Shown one piece after another: positions 9,805 to 18,657 of a DNA stretch of 64,000 bases (the stretch's first letter is position 1; the number at the start of each line of letters is the position of its first letter). The DNA is from Flavobacteriales bacterium (GTDB lineage Bacteria; Bacteroidota; Bacteroidia; Flavobacteriales_F; PHOS-HE28). The notes under the pieces were generated by a model that worked only from the letters and a program-made list of their open reading frames with translations, had not been told where the DNA came from and did not search any database. The stretch is from NCBI GenBank assembly GCA_016710685.1, contig JADJVC010000014.1, forward strand, positions 62,001 to 126,000, written 5' to 3'. The position numbers and the translations under genes were made by a program.

Positions 9805-11331
9805 TTACGTAAACCGGATCGCCTTCGCCGGCGCTATGCGCGATACGTACATGCTGGGCAGCACCATGGCCAACACGCATACCAGCAGCACGCCGATGTT
9901 CAACGCGAGGATCGGCCCGAAGGAAAGGTCGATCGGCACTTTGTCCACGTAATAGCTTTCAATGGGAAGCCTTGCCAGGCCCCATTTTTTCTGCGCCAGT
10001 GCCAACCCGATGCCGAGCAGATCCCCGAGCACGATGCCCACGCCAAGGATGTACGCCGCATCGATCAAAAAGATGCGCCGCATTTGCCCATTGGATGTGC
10101 CCAACGCCTTCAGCACGCCGATCATGTTGGTGCGTTCCAAAATGATGATCAACAACGCGCTCGCCATGTTGATGATGGCCACCAGCACCATCAGCACGAT
10201 CACAACGATCACGTTGGTGTCCAGCAGTTCGAGCCAAGAGAACACCTCCGGATATTGTTGCCGCGCCGTAATGGTGCGCAGACCTGGGCCGATGAAGTCG
10301 TTGTAGATCCGGTCGTCGAGCTTGGTGAGCTGTGTATAGTCCTTCAGCGACACTTCGAAGCCGCCGCAGTAATCCTTGTATGTGCCGCCATGCCCGCCGC
10401 GCGTTACTTGCGCCAGTGCCATGGTTTCTTCGAATTTTTGGGTCGGCCGTTTCAGATTTACCCACGCGGTGTCGGGTAATGTGCCACCGTCATCACCGGC
10501 TATCAGCGTGATCTTGGCTTCACTGCCCGGCGGAACGGCGATGGCATGCGGTCCTTTGCCTTCCCAAGTGGTGCCCGGCCAGCGGTAGTGATAGGAGCGG
10601 TCGCCGCCAAATGCAAGTGCCGTGATGTGTAAGGAATCGCCACTGGCAATTTCCACCTGCATTTCCGCTTGGATGCCCCAATGCGCGAAACGTTGCAAAT
10701 GCGCAATATCCACCAGCGCCAATTGATGGTCCACTTTTTCAAGCCCTGTTTCATAGATGCCCTGGATCCGGAATTTGCGGGGCCGCACTTCTTCGCGGCC
10801 TTTCACGAGGTAGATGGTGATGGTGTCGCCCACATCCAACCGCAACCGCCGCGCCATCCAGCGGCTGATGAGTGTTTGCGATCGCACCGTGTCGCCGATG
10901 TCCAGCACGTTTCCCGCCACCAAACTCTTTTTCAGAAAGCCCCAGTCCTGATCGGCACCAACGCCTTTCACCACCACGCCCTGGATCTCTTCGCCTGTTT
11001 GAACAATGCCCGGCTGCAGCGCGAAGACTTGGATGTGCGCCACGCCCGGCACAGTGTCCAACCACGGATAGAAAGATTGCTCGATCCGCACGCGCTCGCT
11101 TGCTTTCGGATCGGCCTGCGCAAGGGGAACGATCTGCAAATGCCCGCCCGCACCCGTTACTTTGGCCCGAACTTCGCCTTGAAAACCAGTGCTGATCCCG
11201 ATGGTCAGTATCATCACAGCCATGCCGATAACAATGCCGAGCACCGCAATGAGTACGATGGGCCGCGAAAGGCGGTCCTGCCTGTCCTTGTCGAACAGGA
11301 TGCGGCGTGCAATGAAATGGGCGAAGGCCAT
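9805..11331 (-). CDS. FtsX-like permease (LolC/LolE-type ABC transporter subunit)
   Basis: An inner-membrane ABC permease of the MacB/LolCE superfamily, about 508 residues from ATG 11331 (MAFAHFIARRILFDKD). A first transmembrane segment (PIVLIAVLGIVIGMAVMILT) is followed by a large periplasmic domain. Three C-terminal segments then follow: VIVVIVLMVLVAIINMASALL, an ILGVGIVLGDLLGIGLA region and ILALNIGVLLVCVLAMVLP. The family signature ERTNMIGVLKALGTSNGQMRRIFL sits in the FtsX loop. The periplasmic part is longer than in E. coli LolC. No ATPase gene is adjacent. It probably takes part in lipoprotein release or another mechanotransmission export process. Its start codon overlaps that of the divergent DUF1343 gene. 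Confidence 0.85.
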   Translation of the reverse strand: MAFAHFIARRILFDKDRQDRLSRPIVLIAVLGIVIGMAVMILTIGISTGFQGEVRAKVTGAGGHLQIVPLAQADPKASERVRIEQSFYPWLDTVPGVAHIQVFALQPGIVQTGEEIQGVVVKGVGADQDWGFLKKSLVAGNVLDIGDTVRSQTLISRWMARRLRLDVGDTITIYLVKGREEVRPRKFRIQGIYETGLEKVDHQLALVDIAHLQRFAHWGIQAEMQVEIASGDSLHITALAFGGDRSYHYRWPGTTWEGKGPHAIAVPPGSEAKITLIAGDDGGTLPDTAWVNLKRPTQKFEETMALAQVTRGGHGGTYKDYCGGFEVSLKDYTQLTKLDDRIYNDFIGPGLRTITARQQYPEVFSWLELLDTNVIVVIVLMVLVAIINMASALLIIILERTNMIGVLKALGTSNGQMRRIFLIDAAYILGVGIVLGDLLGIGLALAQKKWGLARLPIESYYVDKVPIDLSFGPILALNIGVLLVCVLAMVLPSMYVSRIAPAKAIRFT

Positions 11332-12556
11332 GGGGAAGCCGACGAAGATAGCCGCACTGTTGACGCTGGTGGCCTGCAACGGACAAGGGCAGGCTACGAA
11401 GCCCGACACCGCCATGGCCGGAAAGGCCGATTCCGTTGCCATTGTGCAGGCTGAAGTTCCGTTGCAAACGGGTGCCGAGCGCATGGACCAATACCTGCCG
11501 CTGTTGCAAGGCAAGCGCGTGGCCGTGGTAACAAACCAAACAGGCATGGTGGGCACGACGCACCTGGTGGACACCCTGCTCGCCCGCGGTGTTCAAGTAG
11601 CGAAAGTGTTCGAGCCGGAGCATGGTTTTCGCGGCGAAGCGGATGCGGGAGAGCATGTGGCCGATGAACGGGACAAGCACACGGGCCTGCAGGTCATCTC
11701 GCTTTATGGAAAGAACAAGAAGCCGCAACCCACGCAGCTCGCCGACGTGGATGTGATGGTCTTCGACATTCAGGATGTGGGCGTTCGCTTCTTCACCTAC
11801 ATCAGCACCGTGCATTATGTGATGGAGGCGGTGGCCGAACAGCACAAGCAGATCATCGTGCTGGACCGCCCGAATCCCAACGGCTTCGGCGTGGACGGCC
11901 CCGTGCTCGACACCGCATTCGTGTCCTTTGTCGGAATGGATCCGGTGCCATTGGTGCATGGCATGACGGTGGGGGAGTATGCGCGCATGGTCAACGGCGA
12001 AGGCTGGCTGAAGGGCGGCGTTAAATGCGAATTGAACGTTGTACCATGCACCGGATATGACCACGGCATGCGCTACATGCTACCGGTGAAGCCCTCGCCG
12101 AACCTGCCGAACATGGCAGCGGTGCATCTCTATCCCTCGCTCGGGCTGTTCGAAGGCACCATCGTAAGCGTGGGCCGTGGAACGGATATCCCGTTCCAGT
12201 GCATCGGCTATCCGGAAAACCCGTGGGGCGATTATGTGTTCACGCCTAAGTCCATGCCCGGTGCAAAGTATCCACCGTACAAGGGCGTGCCCTGCGTGGG
12301 GGCTGACCTTCGAGCTGAAAATGCGGCGATCGGCATTGCGCAAAAAGCGCTGGACCTGCAGTGGTTGCTGGGCATGTATGAGCACTGCGGGGACAAGCCG
12401 AAGTTCTTCAATTCCTTCTTCAACACGTTGGCGGGTGGGCCGACGCTTCGCAAGGCGATTGAAGCAGGAAGGTCGGAAGAAGAAATCCGGGAATCTTGGC
12501 AACCGGAATTGGACGCGTTCTTGAAGTTGAGACAGCCGTATTTGTTGTACCCTTGA
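11330..12556 (+). CDS. DUF1343 lipoprotein, NamZ-like exo-beta-N-acetylmuramidase
   Basis: A protein of about 408 residues with a short lipoprotein signal (MGKPTKIAALLTLVAC), so probably tethered to the outer membrane. The DUF1343 domain spans nearly everything else: RVAVVTNQTGMVG, KVFEPEHGFRGEADAGEHV, VMVFDIQDVGVRFFTYISTVHYVMEA and VLDRPNPNGFGVDGP. The family includes Bacillus NamZ (YbbC), an exo-N-acetylmuramidase that removes terminal MurNAc during peptidoglycan recycling. Assignment to that activity is by family only. ATG 11330 places the lipobox correctly; in-frame ATG 11312 is an alternative. Its start overlaps the divergent permease's start. A bidirectional hairpin terminator follows. 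Confidence 0.85.
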   Translation: MGKPTKIAALLTLVACNGQGQATKPDTAMAGKADSVAIVQAEVPLQTGAERMDQYLPLLQGKRVAVVTNQTGMVGTTHLVDTLLARGVQVAKVFEPEHGFRGEADAGEHVADERDKHTGLQVISLYGKNKKPQPTQLADVDVMVFDIQDVGVRFFTYISTVHYVMEAVAEQHKQIIVLDRPNPNGFGVDGPVLDTAFVSFVGMDPVPLVHGMTVGEYARMVNGEGWLKGGVKCELNVVPCTGYDHGMRYMLPVKPSPNLPNMAAVHLYPSLGLFEGTIVSVGRGTDIPFQCIGYPENPWGDYVFTPKSMPGAKYPPYKGVPCVGADLRAENAAIGIAQKALDLQWLLGMYEHCGDKPKFFNSFFNTLAGGPTLRKAIEAGRSEEEIRESWQPELDAFLKLRQPYLLYP

Positions 12557-12613
12557 AGACAACGGACAACGACAACGCACAACGTACAACTGACACCTAA
12601 GTCCCCAAAACAA

Positions 12614-12645
12614 AACGCCGCCCTTGGAAAACCAAAGGCGGCGTT
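12614..12645. terminator. Bidirectional hairpin terminator between DUF1343 gene and dnaK
   Basis: A 14-bp stem (12614-12627 with 12632-12645, one mismatch) and an AAAA loop, with core AACGCCGCC/GGCGGCGTT. It is flanked by A-rich sequence on one side and CTTGT on the other. It lies between convergent genes, as expected for a shared terminator. Confidence 0.8.
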
Positions 12646-12662
12646 CTTGTCTGTTGTAAGTC

Positions 12663-14573
12663 TTACTTCTGCTCGTCCTTCACTTCCTCGAAGTCCACAT
12701 CGGTTACTTCTTGGTCGCTGGGAGCATTGCCGTTGGCTTGGCCTTCTGCGGCTCCTCCGGCTTGTGCGCCTTGGGCGGCTTTGTACATCTCTTCACTGGC
12801 TTGTGAGAAAATTGTGTTCAGCTCGCTCATCGCGGTGTCGATCGCGGGAATGTCCTGCGCTTCGTGCGCTTTCTTCAGCTTGGCCACGGCCTCTTCGATC
12901 GGACCTTTCTTGTCGGCCGGGAGCTTGTCGCCGAATTCAGACAATTGTTTTTCCGTCTGGAAGATCAGGCTGTCCGCTTGGTTCAGTTTGTCGGCTTTGT
13001 CGCGAGCGATCTTATCGGAATCGGCGTTGGCCTCGGCCTCTTTGCGCATCTTCTCGATCTCCTCCTTGCTGAGGCCGCTGCTGGCTTCAATGCGGATGCT
13101 TTGCTCCTTGCCCGTGGCTTTGTCTTTTGCGCCAACGTGTAAGATCCCGTTCGCATCAATGTCGAAGGTCACTTCGATCTGCGGAGTGCCGCGGTGTGCT
13201 GGTGGAATACCGTCCAAGTGGAAGCGGCCAATGGTGCGGTTGCCGCTTGCGATGGGGCGTTCGCCCTGCAACACGTGGATCTCCACGCTAGGCTGGTTGT
13301 CGCTGGCGGTGCTGAAGGTTTCGCTCTTCTTGGTGGGGATGGTGGTGTTGGACTCGATCAGCTTAGTCATCACGCCGCCCATGGTCTCGATGCCGAGGCT
13401 CAATGGGGTAACGTCCAGCAACAGCACGTCTTTCACTTCACCGGTGAGTACGCCACCTTGGATCGCGGCACCTACGGCCACCACTTCGTCCGGGTTCACG
13501 CCCTTGCTGGGCTCCTTTCCGAAGAATTTCTTCACCGCTTCCTGGATCGCCGGGATGCGGGTGCTACCTCCAACGAGGATGATCTCGTCGATGTCGCTCG
13601 CCTTCAGACCGGCGTTCTTCAATGCACTTTCGCAAGGAGCGATGGTGCGCTTGATCAATGGGTCCACAAGTTGCTCGAACTTGGCGCGGCTCAAGGTGCG
13701 CACCAAGTGCTTCGGAATGCCGTCAACGGGCATGATGTACGGCAGGTTGATCTCCGTGCTGGTGGTGCTGCTCAACTCGATCTTCGCCTTTTCAGCAGCG
13801 TCCTTCAAGCGTTGCAGGGCCATGGGGTCCTTGCGCAGGTCGATGTTTTCGTCCTTCTTGAACTCGTCGGCCAACCAGTCGATCAGTACATGGTCGAAAT
13901 CGTCGCCGCCGAGGTGCGTGTCACCGTCGGTGCTCTTCACTTCAAATACACCGTCGCCCAGTTCCAGCACGCTCACGTCGTGAGTTCCGCCGCCGCAGTC
14001 GAATACAACGATCTTTTGGTCCTTGTGCTTTTTATCCAAGCCGTAAGCCAACGCGGCTGCGGTTGGCTCGTTGATGATGCGGCGCACTTTCAGGCCGGCG
14101 ATCTCACCAGCTTCCTTGGTGGCTTGGCGCTGCGCGTCGTTGAAGTAAGCGGGCACGGTGATCACCGCTTCCGTTACCGTGGTGCCGAGGTAGTCTTCGG
14201 CTGTCTTTTTCATCTTCTGCAGGATCATCGCACTGATCTCCTGCGGTGTGTATTGGCGGTCGCCCACCTTTACGCGGGGCATGCCCCCGTCGCCACGCAC
14301 CACCTCATAAGGTACACGTGCGATCTCCTTGGCGTCCTCTTCATAGGTGTTGCCCATGAAGCGCTTGATGGAGTAAATGGTGTTCTTGGGGTTGGTGATG
14401 GACTGCCGCTTGGCAGGGTCGCCCACCTTGCGCTCGCCGTTCTCCACGAACGCTACGATGCTGGGGGTGGTGCGCTTGCCTTCGCTGTTGGAAATAACAA
14501 CGGGTTCGTTGCCTTCCATCACCGAGACACAGCTGTTGGTGGTGCCAAGGTCGATGCCGATGATCTTGCTCAT
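12663..14573 (-). CDS. dnaK: Molecular chaperone DnaK (Hsp70)
   Basis: The cytosolic ATP-dependent chaperone of the DnaK-DnaJ-GrpE cycle. At 636 residues it has the normal length. The phosphate loop GIDLGTTNSCVSVMEG is at the N-terminus. The second ATPase motif reads DCGGGTHDVSVLELGDG (DLGGGTFDVSIL in most species, so two substitutions in a familiar motif). The adenosine loop ILVGGSTRIPAIQ is present. The interdomain linker VLLLDVTPLSLGIE and the substrate-binding beta domain follow, then the lid helices and the acidic tail VTDVDFEEVKDEQK. No grpE or dnaJ gene is adjacent. The upstream region has repeated GACA/GGCAG blocks that may be heat-shock control sites. The start ATG 14573 is unambiguous. 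Confidence 0.98.
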   Translation of the reverse strand: MSKIIGIDLGTTNSCVSVMEGNEPVVISNSEGKRTTPSIVAFVENGERKVGDPAKRQSITNPKNTIYSIKRFMGNTYEEDAKEIARVPYEVVRGDGGMPRVKVGDRQYTPQEISAMILQKMKKTAEDYLGTTVTEAVITVPAYFNDAQRQATKEAGEIAGLKVRRIINEPTAAALAYGLDKKHKDQKIVVFDCGGGTHDVSVLELGDGVFEVKSTDGDTHLGGDDFDHVLIDWLADEFKKDENIDLRKDPMALQRLKDAAEKAKIELSSTTSTEINLPYIMPVDGIPKHLVRTLSRAKFEQLVDPLIKRTIAPCESALKNAGLKASDIDEIILVGGSTRIPAIQEAVKKFFGKEPSKGVNPDEVVAVGAAIQGGVLTGEVKDVLLLDVTPLSLGIETMGGVMTKLIESNTTIPTKKSETFSTASDNQPSVEIHVLQGERPIASGNRTIGRFHLDGIPPAHRGTPQIEVTFDIDANGILHVGAKDKATGKEQSIRIEASSGLSKEEIEKMRKEAEANADSDKIARDKADKLNQADSLIFQTEKQLSEFGDKLPADKKGPIEEAVAKLKKAHEAQDIPAIDTAMSELNTIFSQASEEMYKAAQGAQAGGAAEGQANGNAPSDQEVTDVDFEEVKDEQK

Positions 14574-14702
14574 TTTTGCTTTGGGTTTGCCGGGCTGCCG
14601 GTAGCAGTCCAGTTGTTCTGTTGCCCGGCCGGGCCGGTTTTGGGTTTTCTGTTGCGCATGCCGTTCCTCAACGTTCGTGCCATCACCGGTTCACGTACGG
14701 GA

Positions 14703-14757
14703 TGGCAGAAAATGAGGCAGAATGCACTGCCGGAACTCTGACAAAAGGACAGAATGA
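14703..14757 (-). promoter_or_regulatory. Repeated GGCAG/GACA blocks upstream of dnaK, possible stress operator
   Basis: Within 55 bases the plus strand shows GGCAGAAAATGAGGCAGAATG and then GACAAAAGGACAGAATGAC, two related blocks of paired (G)GCAG or GACA half-sites. On the minus strand they read CATTCTGCC-CATTTTCTGCC and CATTCTGTCCTTTTGTCAG, about 130-185 bases upstream of the dnaK start. No CIRCE element is seen. The regulatory role is inferred from position and repetition only. Confidence 0.35.
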
Positions 14758-14774
14758 CGCGCCAATGGGCGGAC

Positions 14775-15797
14775 TTAGCAACCGTAATCGCTGCCGGGGA
14801 TACCGATGCACCAAAGCATACCGGCGGTGTACTGGCCTTCCACCAGTTCCACCACCGTGGTGGCGTCCAACTGCTTGTTGTTCAATTCATAAAAACGCCG
14901 CGAGGAGAAAAGACCATAGCCGTTGTCTATGTTGCTGTAAACGGGGCGGTCCTCAACCAACCCGGAAATGGGGCTGTTCAGCTGTAGGTAAACATGCAGA
15001 TCTTGCCCGGCCACCGCCCACAAAATGTCCACACCGCGGAATATGCGTTTGCTCACACCAGGGGTGGTGCCCACCCGCGTGCCAACGGACTGGAAAAAGG
15101 ATTCGCCTGAAAAAGGCAGTTCCAGCGCTTCATTCCCTGCCGTGTTGGCCGCCACCACCGTGCCTAATTGCTGGGTGAAGCTCTTCGGTATGGTGTCCGC
15201 CCCGATGACCTCATCCCAGTTGAAACGGTAGGCCAGGTCATAACGCTTGCCGTTCACCGAAGAGTTCCAACGGATTATTTGACTGACGTAACTGCCACCA
15301 CCTGTGGACACTAAACGTAATGGCAGTGGAACTATGGAACCCGTGGGCTGCACCCGCGCCACGATGTTGGTTTCCGCGAAAACCGTGTTTCCCTTGGCCG
15401 TGGCATTCAGCCGGTAAGTAGCCGTGGAATCCAGCACCGCATTGAAGTAGTAAAGCTTGTGCTGAGGACCGGCAAAGATCCCGGGATCATGGTCCAGCAA
15501 GGTGTCCTGCAGCAAATAGGTGTTGACCACGGCGCCGTTTTTGATCTCCTGCACTTCGGCTTGTAACTGCTCGTCCGTGTATTCCGAGGAATCCGCGACC
15601 GATGCATAAACCAGCGCATTGCCCGGACCTAAAAAAGCCTTGTTGATCTTCACGAACTGAATGGTGGTGCCCTTGTCCAACAAGGCGTACACCACCGTGT
15701 TTTCCTTGTAGGGTGCCGCAACGTCCAGGTCGGTGCTGCAGGAATTGAGCAGCAATGCCGTTGCGCAGGCGAATAAGAGTACAGGACGAATGGACAT
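14775..15797 (-). CDS. Uncharacterised lipoprotein of about 340 residues
   Basis: ATG 15797 starts MSIRPVLLFACATALLLNSC, a classical lipoprotein signal with lipobox LNSC, so the product is probably a periplasmic or surface lipoprotein. The mature part begins STDLDVAAPYKENTVVYALL and looks all-beta. It resembles Bacteroidota lipoproteins annotated as DUF4249-like, but I cannot confirm the family. The C-terminus ends SDYGC. The start at 15911 in the same frame is unlikely because it would bury the signal peptide. The neighbours, dnaK and panB, give no functional hint. Confidence 0.7.
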   Translation of the reverse strand: MSIRPVLLFACATALLLNSCSTDLDVAAPYKENTVVYALLDKGTTIQFVKINKAFLGPGNALVYASVADSSEYTDEQLQAEVQEIKNGAVVNTYLLQDTLLDHDPGIFAGPQHKLYYFNAVLDSTATYRLNATAKGNTVFAETNIVARVQPTGSIVPLPLRLVSTGGGSYVSQIIRWNSSVNGKRYDLAYRFNWDEVIGADTIPKSFTQQLGTVVAANTAGNEALELPFSGESFFQSVGTRVGTTPGVSKRIFRGVDILWAVAGQDLHVYLQLNSPISGLVEDRPVYSNIDNGYGLFSSRRFYELNNKQLDATTVVELVEGQYTAGMLWCIGIPGSDYGC

Positions 15798-15896
15798 GGT
15801 TCTCTTGGAAAAAGGGGAGGCGAAGATAGGGGTTGAGGCAACCGACCTGTAATACGCGTTCCGGGCTTCGGTTTGTCCGGGGAAGGGAACGGTGCA

Positions 15897-15924
15897 GTAG
15901 GGGCGATGCATCCATCGCCCCTAC
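15897..15924. repeat. REP-like palindrome (GGGGCGATG family), copy 1
   Basis: A perfect 12-bp stem (GTAGGGGCGATG at 15897-15908, complement at 15913-15924) with loop CATC. The right arm runs into TACTTTCG, a near match to the Bacteroidota -7 box, only 5 bases before the panB ATG. The palindrome therefore sits directly at the panB promoter and start. Confidence 0.7.
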
Positions 15925-15933
15925 TTTCGCACC

Positions 15934-16752
15934 ATGAGCACCGCTGTAAAGGACATCAAACGCGTTACCACGCACACCCTGCAGGAAATGAAGCAGAAGG
16001 GCGTGCCCATCGCCATGATCACCGCTTACGATTTTTCCATGGCCCAGCTGATGGACGGCGCAGGCGTGGACGTGATCCTCGTAGGCGATAGTGCCAGTAA
16101 TGTGATGGCAGGCCACGAAACCACGCTGCCCATCACCTTGGATCAAATGATCTATCACGCTGGCAGCGTTGTGCGCGGCAGCCAGCGCGCATTGGTGGTG
16201 GTGGACCTGCCTTTCGGCACTTACCAAGGCAATAGCAAGGGCGCACTGAACAGCGCCATCCGCATCATGAAGGAAAGTGGTGCCCACGCGGTGAAGCTTG
16301 AAGGAGGGGCAGAGGTGATCGACAGTGTGGAACGCATCCTCTCCGCAGGGATCCCCGTGATGGGCCACTTAGGCTTAACGCCACAAAGCATCTACAAATT
16401 CGGCACCTACGTGGTGCGCGCTAAGGAAGAGGACGAGGCGAACCGCCTGAAACGCGATGCCCAGTTGCTGGAGGAAGCGGGCTGTTTTGCCCTGGTGCTT
16501 GAAAAAATTCCCGCCAAACTGGCCGAGGAAGTGGCCAAGAGTATTTCCATTCCGGTGATCGGCATCGGCGCTGGCGGAAAGGTGGACGGCCAAGTGCTGG
16601 TAATGCACGACATGCTAGGCATCACCAAGGAGTTCAATCCCCGTTTCCTGCGCCGATACGCCGACCTGCACACCATTGTGACAAAGGCTGTCGAGCACTA
16701 TGTGGCAGATGTTCGCTCCTCGGATTTCCCCGGCCCGCATGAGCAGTACTGA
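15934..16752 (+). CDS. panB: 3-methyl-2-oxobutanoate hydroxymethyltransferase
   Basis: PanB transfers a hydroxymethyl group from 5,10-methylene-tetrahydrofolate to alpha-ketoisovalerate, the first step of pantothenate (coenzyme A) synthesis. At 272 residues the length is normal. Signature regions are visible: ITAYDFSMAQLMDGAGVDVILVGDSASNV with the Mg-binding Asp, HETTLPITLDQMIYH, AVKLEGG, PVMGHLGLTPQS and IPVIGIGAGGKVDGQVLVMHDMLG. The ATG follows a TACTTTCG box by 5 bases, so the message could be nearly leaderless. Its 3' end overlaps the next gene by 14 bases, suggesting an operon with the pseudouridine synthase. No other pan genes are in the window. Confidence 0.97.
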   Translation: MSTAVKDIKRVTTHTLQEMKQKGVPIAMITAYDFSMAQLMDGAGVDVILVGDSASNVMAGHETTLPITLDQMIYHAGSVVRGSQRALVVVDLPFGTYQGNSKGALNSAIRIMKESGAHAVKLEGGAEVIDSVERILSAGIPVMGHLGLTPQSIYKFGTYVVRAKEEDEANRLKRDAQLLEEAGCFALVLEKIPAKLAEEVAKSISIPVIGIGAGGKVDGQVLVMHDMLGITKEFNPRFLRRYADLHTIVTKAVEHYVADVRSSDFPGPHEQY

Positions 16753-17404
16753 GGACAGCCCGGTGATCGTTTTCCAGGATGCGCACCTTATTGTTGTGGA
16801 CAAGCCCTGCGGCATAGCGGTGCAAGCCGACCGCACCGGCGATCCTTGTTTGCTGGACCAAGTGAAGGCGCTTTTTCCAACGGAGGATATCGGCTCCCCG
16901 CACCGGATCGACAGGCCCGTGGGCGGCTTGGTGATCTTCACCCGGAATGCTGAGGCGTTGCGTGGTATGGATGCCCTTTTCCGTGAACAAGCCGTAACAA
17001 AAACCTACCTCGCCATCGTGGAAGGTGCTACCCCGCCGGAAGGTGAATGCCGACATGATCTGGAACGCAACGCCGGCCAACGCAAAACGCGCTTGGCCGA
17101 ACAACCCGGTGGTGGGAGAGAAGCGGTGCTTCACTTCAAGACCAAGACCGTGGGCGATCGGTTTTCCTTGCTGAAGGTGATTCCACAAGGTGGCGCGTTC
17201 CACCAGATCCGGGCGCAGCTCGCTGCCATCGGCCATCCCATAAAAGGCGATGTGAAATACGGCGCGCGACGTGGTGAGAAGGACCGCGGGATAACGCTTC
17301 ACGCATGGAAAATGCGCTTCCCGCATCCGGTAACAAAGAAGTTGCTTGAGTTGGAAGCGCCATTGCCGATAAGGTCTATTTGGCCTGCTTTGCTGGCGTT
17401 GTAA
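16739..17404 (+). CDS. RluA-family pseudouridine synthase
   Basis: An enzyme converting specific uridines in rRNA or tRNA to pseudouridine. The catalytic motif HRIDRPVGGLVIF holds the conserved Asp. IVVDKPCGIAVQ precedes it, and the RluA-type tail GGAFHQIRAQLAAIGHPIKGDVKYG is complete. No S4 domain is present. About 221 residues from ATG 16739, a short stand-alone form. The start overlaps the end of panB by 14 bases, indicating translational coupling. The RNA target cannot be told from sequence. A long imperfect palindrome begins at its stop codon. Confidence 0.9.
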   Translation: MSSTEDSPVIVFQDAHLIVVDKPCGIAVQADRTGDPCLLDQVKALFPTEDIGSPHRIDRPVGGLVIFTRNAEALRGMDALFREQAVTKTYLAIVEGATPPEGECRHDLERNAGQRKTRLAEQPGGGREAVLHFKTKTVGDRFSLLKVIPQGGAFHQIRAQLAAIGHPIKGDVKYGARRGEKDRGITLHAWKMRFPHPVTKKLLELEAPLPIRSIWPALLAL

Positions 17405-17440
17405 CCGTATGGGCGATGCTGGCATCGTCCATACGGTTAC
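17401..17440. repeat. REP-like palindrome (GGGCGATGC family), copy 2, at convergent gene ends
   Basis: A 40-base palindrome, with halves 17401-17420 and 17421-17440 matching at 18 of 20 positions. It contains the GGGCGATGC core shared with copies at 15897 and 19903. It starts at the RluA stop codon and ends in the priA stop, so it may serve both genes as a transcript-end hairpin, although there is no T-run. Confidence 0.7.
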
Positions 17441-18618
17441 AACGGGTCCACGTCAACCACCAACTGCACGGGCCGGTGCTTCGGGTCCGCGAATAACTGG
17501 TCGATCACCTCGCGCAAAAAAGCCTTTTCGGTTTGATAGCGCCTGCGGTCCAGTTTCAGCAATATGGCGCGTAAGTGCTTGTCCCGCACGCGGGCAACCG
17601 TAGGCGGCTCCGGGCCCAGTACGCGGTCGCCCAAGCGGGTGCGCAAGTCCTGTGCAAGGGCGTGCGCGGCGGCGTCCACGCGCGCAACATCCTTGTGCTT
17701 GAGCAACAGGCGCACCATGCGGCTGTAAGGCGGATAGCCATGCGCTTCGCGAAGTGGAAGCTCGCGTGCGTACATACCGTCCACGTCATGCGCGGCGACG
17801 AGTCCGATCAACGGATGGTGAATGTCGCGTGCTTGGATGTAAACCTGTCCGGGGTCTTTTTTGCGGCCACTGCGCCCTGCCACCTGCGCCATCAGCTGGA
17901 AGGCCCGTTCGTGCGCGCGCAGGTCCGGAAAGCGCATAAGGTTGTCAGCGTTAATGATGCCGATCACCGTGACCTGCTCAAAGTCAAGGCCCTTGGTGAC
18001 CATCTGCGTGCCCACCAAAATGTCGATCGCGCCGTCGCCGAAGCGTTGCAGCAGCCGTTCGAAGGCATGCTTTCCCCGCGTGGTGTCCTGGTCCATGCGT
18101 GCCCCGCGCGCTTCCGGCAGCACGAGTGCTAATTCTTCTTCCACTTTTTCGGTGCCCAAGCCCACCATGCGCAAACGGTTGCTCGCGCAGGCCGGGCATT
18201 TTACCGGTGGTGTGTAGCGCCGGCCGCAGTAGTGGCAACGCAGACCGTGGTCGTGCTTGTGGTAGGTGAGGCTTACGTCGCAATGTTCGCATTCGGGTAC
18301 CCAGCCACAGGATTCGCACTGCCACGCGGGCACGTAGCCGCGCCGGTTCTGGAAAATGATGACCTGTTCTTTACGCGCTAGCGCTTGCTCGATCCCAGCC
18401 AGCAATTCCTTGGAAAAATGCCCGCGCATTTGCTTCCGCTTTTGCGCTTCGTTCAGGTCCACGCGAATGATGGTGGGCAGCACCGCATCCCCATGGCGTA
18501 CGTCCAAGCGCGCAAAGCCGTACTTGCCGTGCTTCGCGTTGAACAGGCTTTCCATGCTGGGCGTGGCGGAACCCAACAGTGTTTTCGCGCCGTGCAGCCC
18601 GGCGAGCACTTGTGCCAT
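17437..18618 (-). CDS. priA: Primosomal protein N' (PriA), C-terminal part after in-frame stop
   Basis: The C-terminal half of the replication-restart helicase PriA. It contains TLLGSATPSMESL, the paired zinc-binding cysteines (CESCGWVPECEHCDVS and CHYCGRRYTPPVKCPAC) and helicase motifs IV-VI, including DILVGTQMVTKGLDFEQVTVIGIINAD and QLMAQVAGRSGRKKDPGQVYIQ. It is in the same frame as the N-terminal part; the two are separated by TAA at 18658-18660, followed by KQHDPAPRYHARD. The ATG at 18618 is just the first Met after the stop. If the TAA is an error for a Phe or Tyr codon, one gene of about 820 codons results. Confidence 0.92.
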   Translation of the reverse strand: MAQVLAGLHGAKTLLGSATPSMESLFNAKHGKYGFARLDVRHGDAVLPTIIRVDLNEAQKRKQMRGHFSKELLAGIEQALARKEQVIIFQNRRGYVPAWQCESCGWVPECEHCDVSLTYHKHDHGLRCHYCGRRYTPPVKCPACASNRLRMVGLGTEKVEEELALVLPEARGARMDQDTTRGKHAFERLLQRFGDGAIDILVGTQMVTKGLDFEQVTVIGIINADNLMRFPDLRAHERAFQLMAQVAGRSGRKKDPGQVYIQARDIHHPLIGLVAAHDVDGMYARELPLREAHGYPPYSRMVRLLLKHKDVARVDAAAHALAQDLRTRLGDRVLGPEPPTVARVRDKHLRAILLKLDRRRYQTEKAFLREVIDQLFADPKHRPVQLVVDVDPL

Positions 18619-18657
18619 GTCCCGTGCGTGGTAGCGAGGCGCGGGGTCGTGCTGCTT

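Noticed and set aside
13194..14741. 515-codon frame antisense to dnaK
   Set aside because: Shadow of dnaK; no family resemblance and implausible composition.
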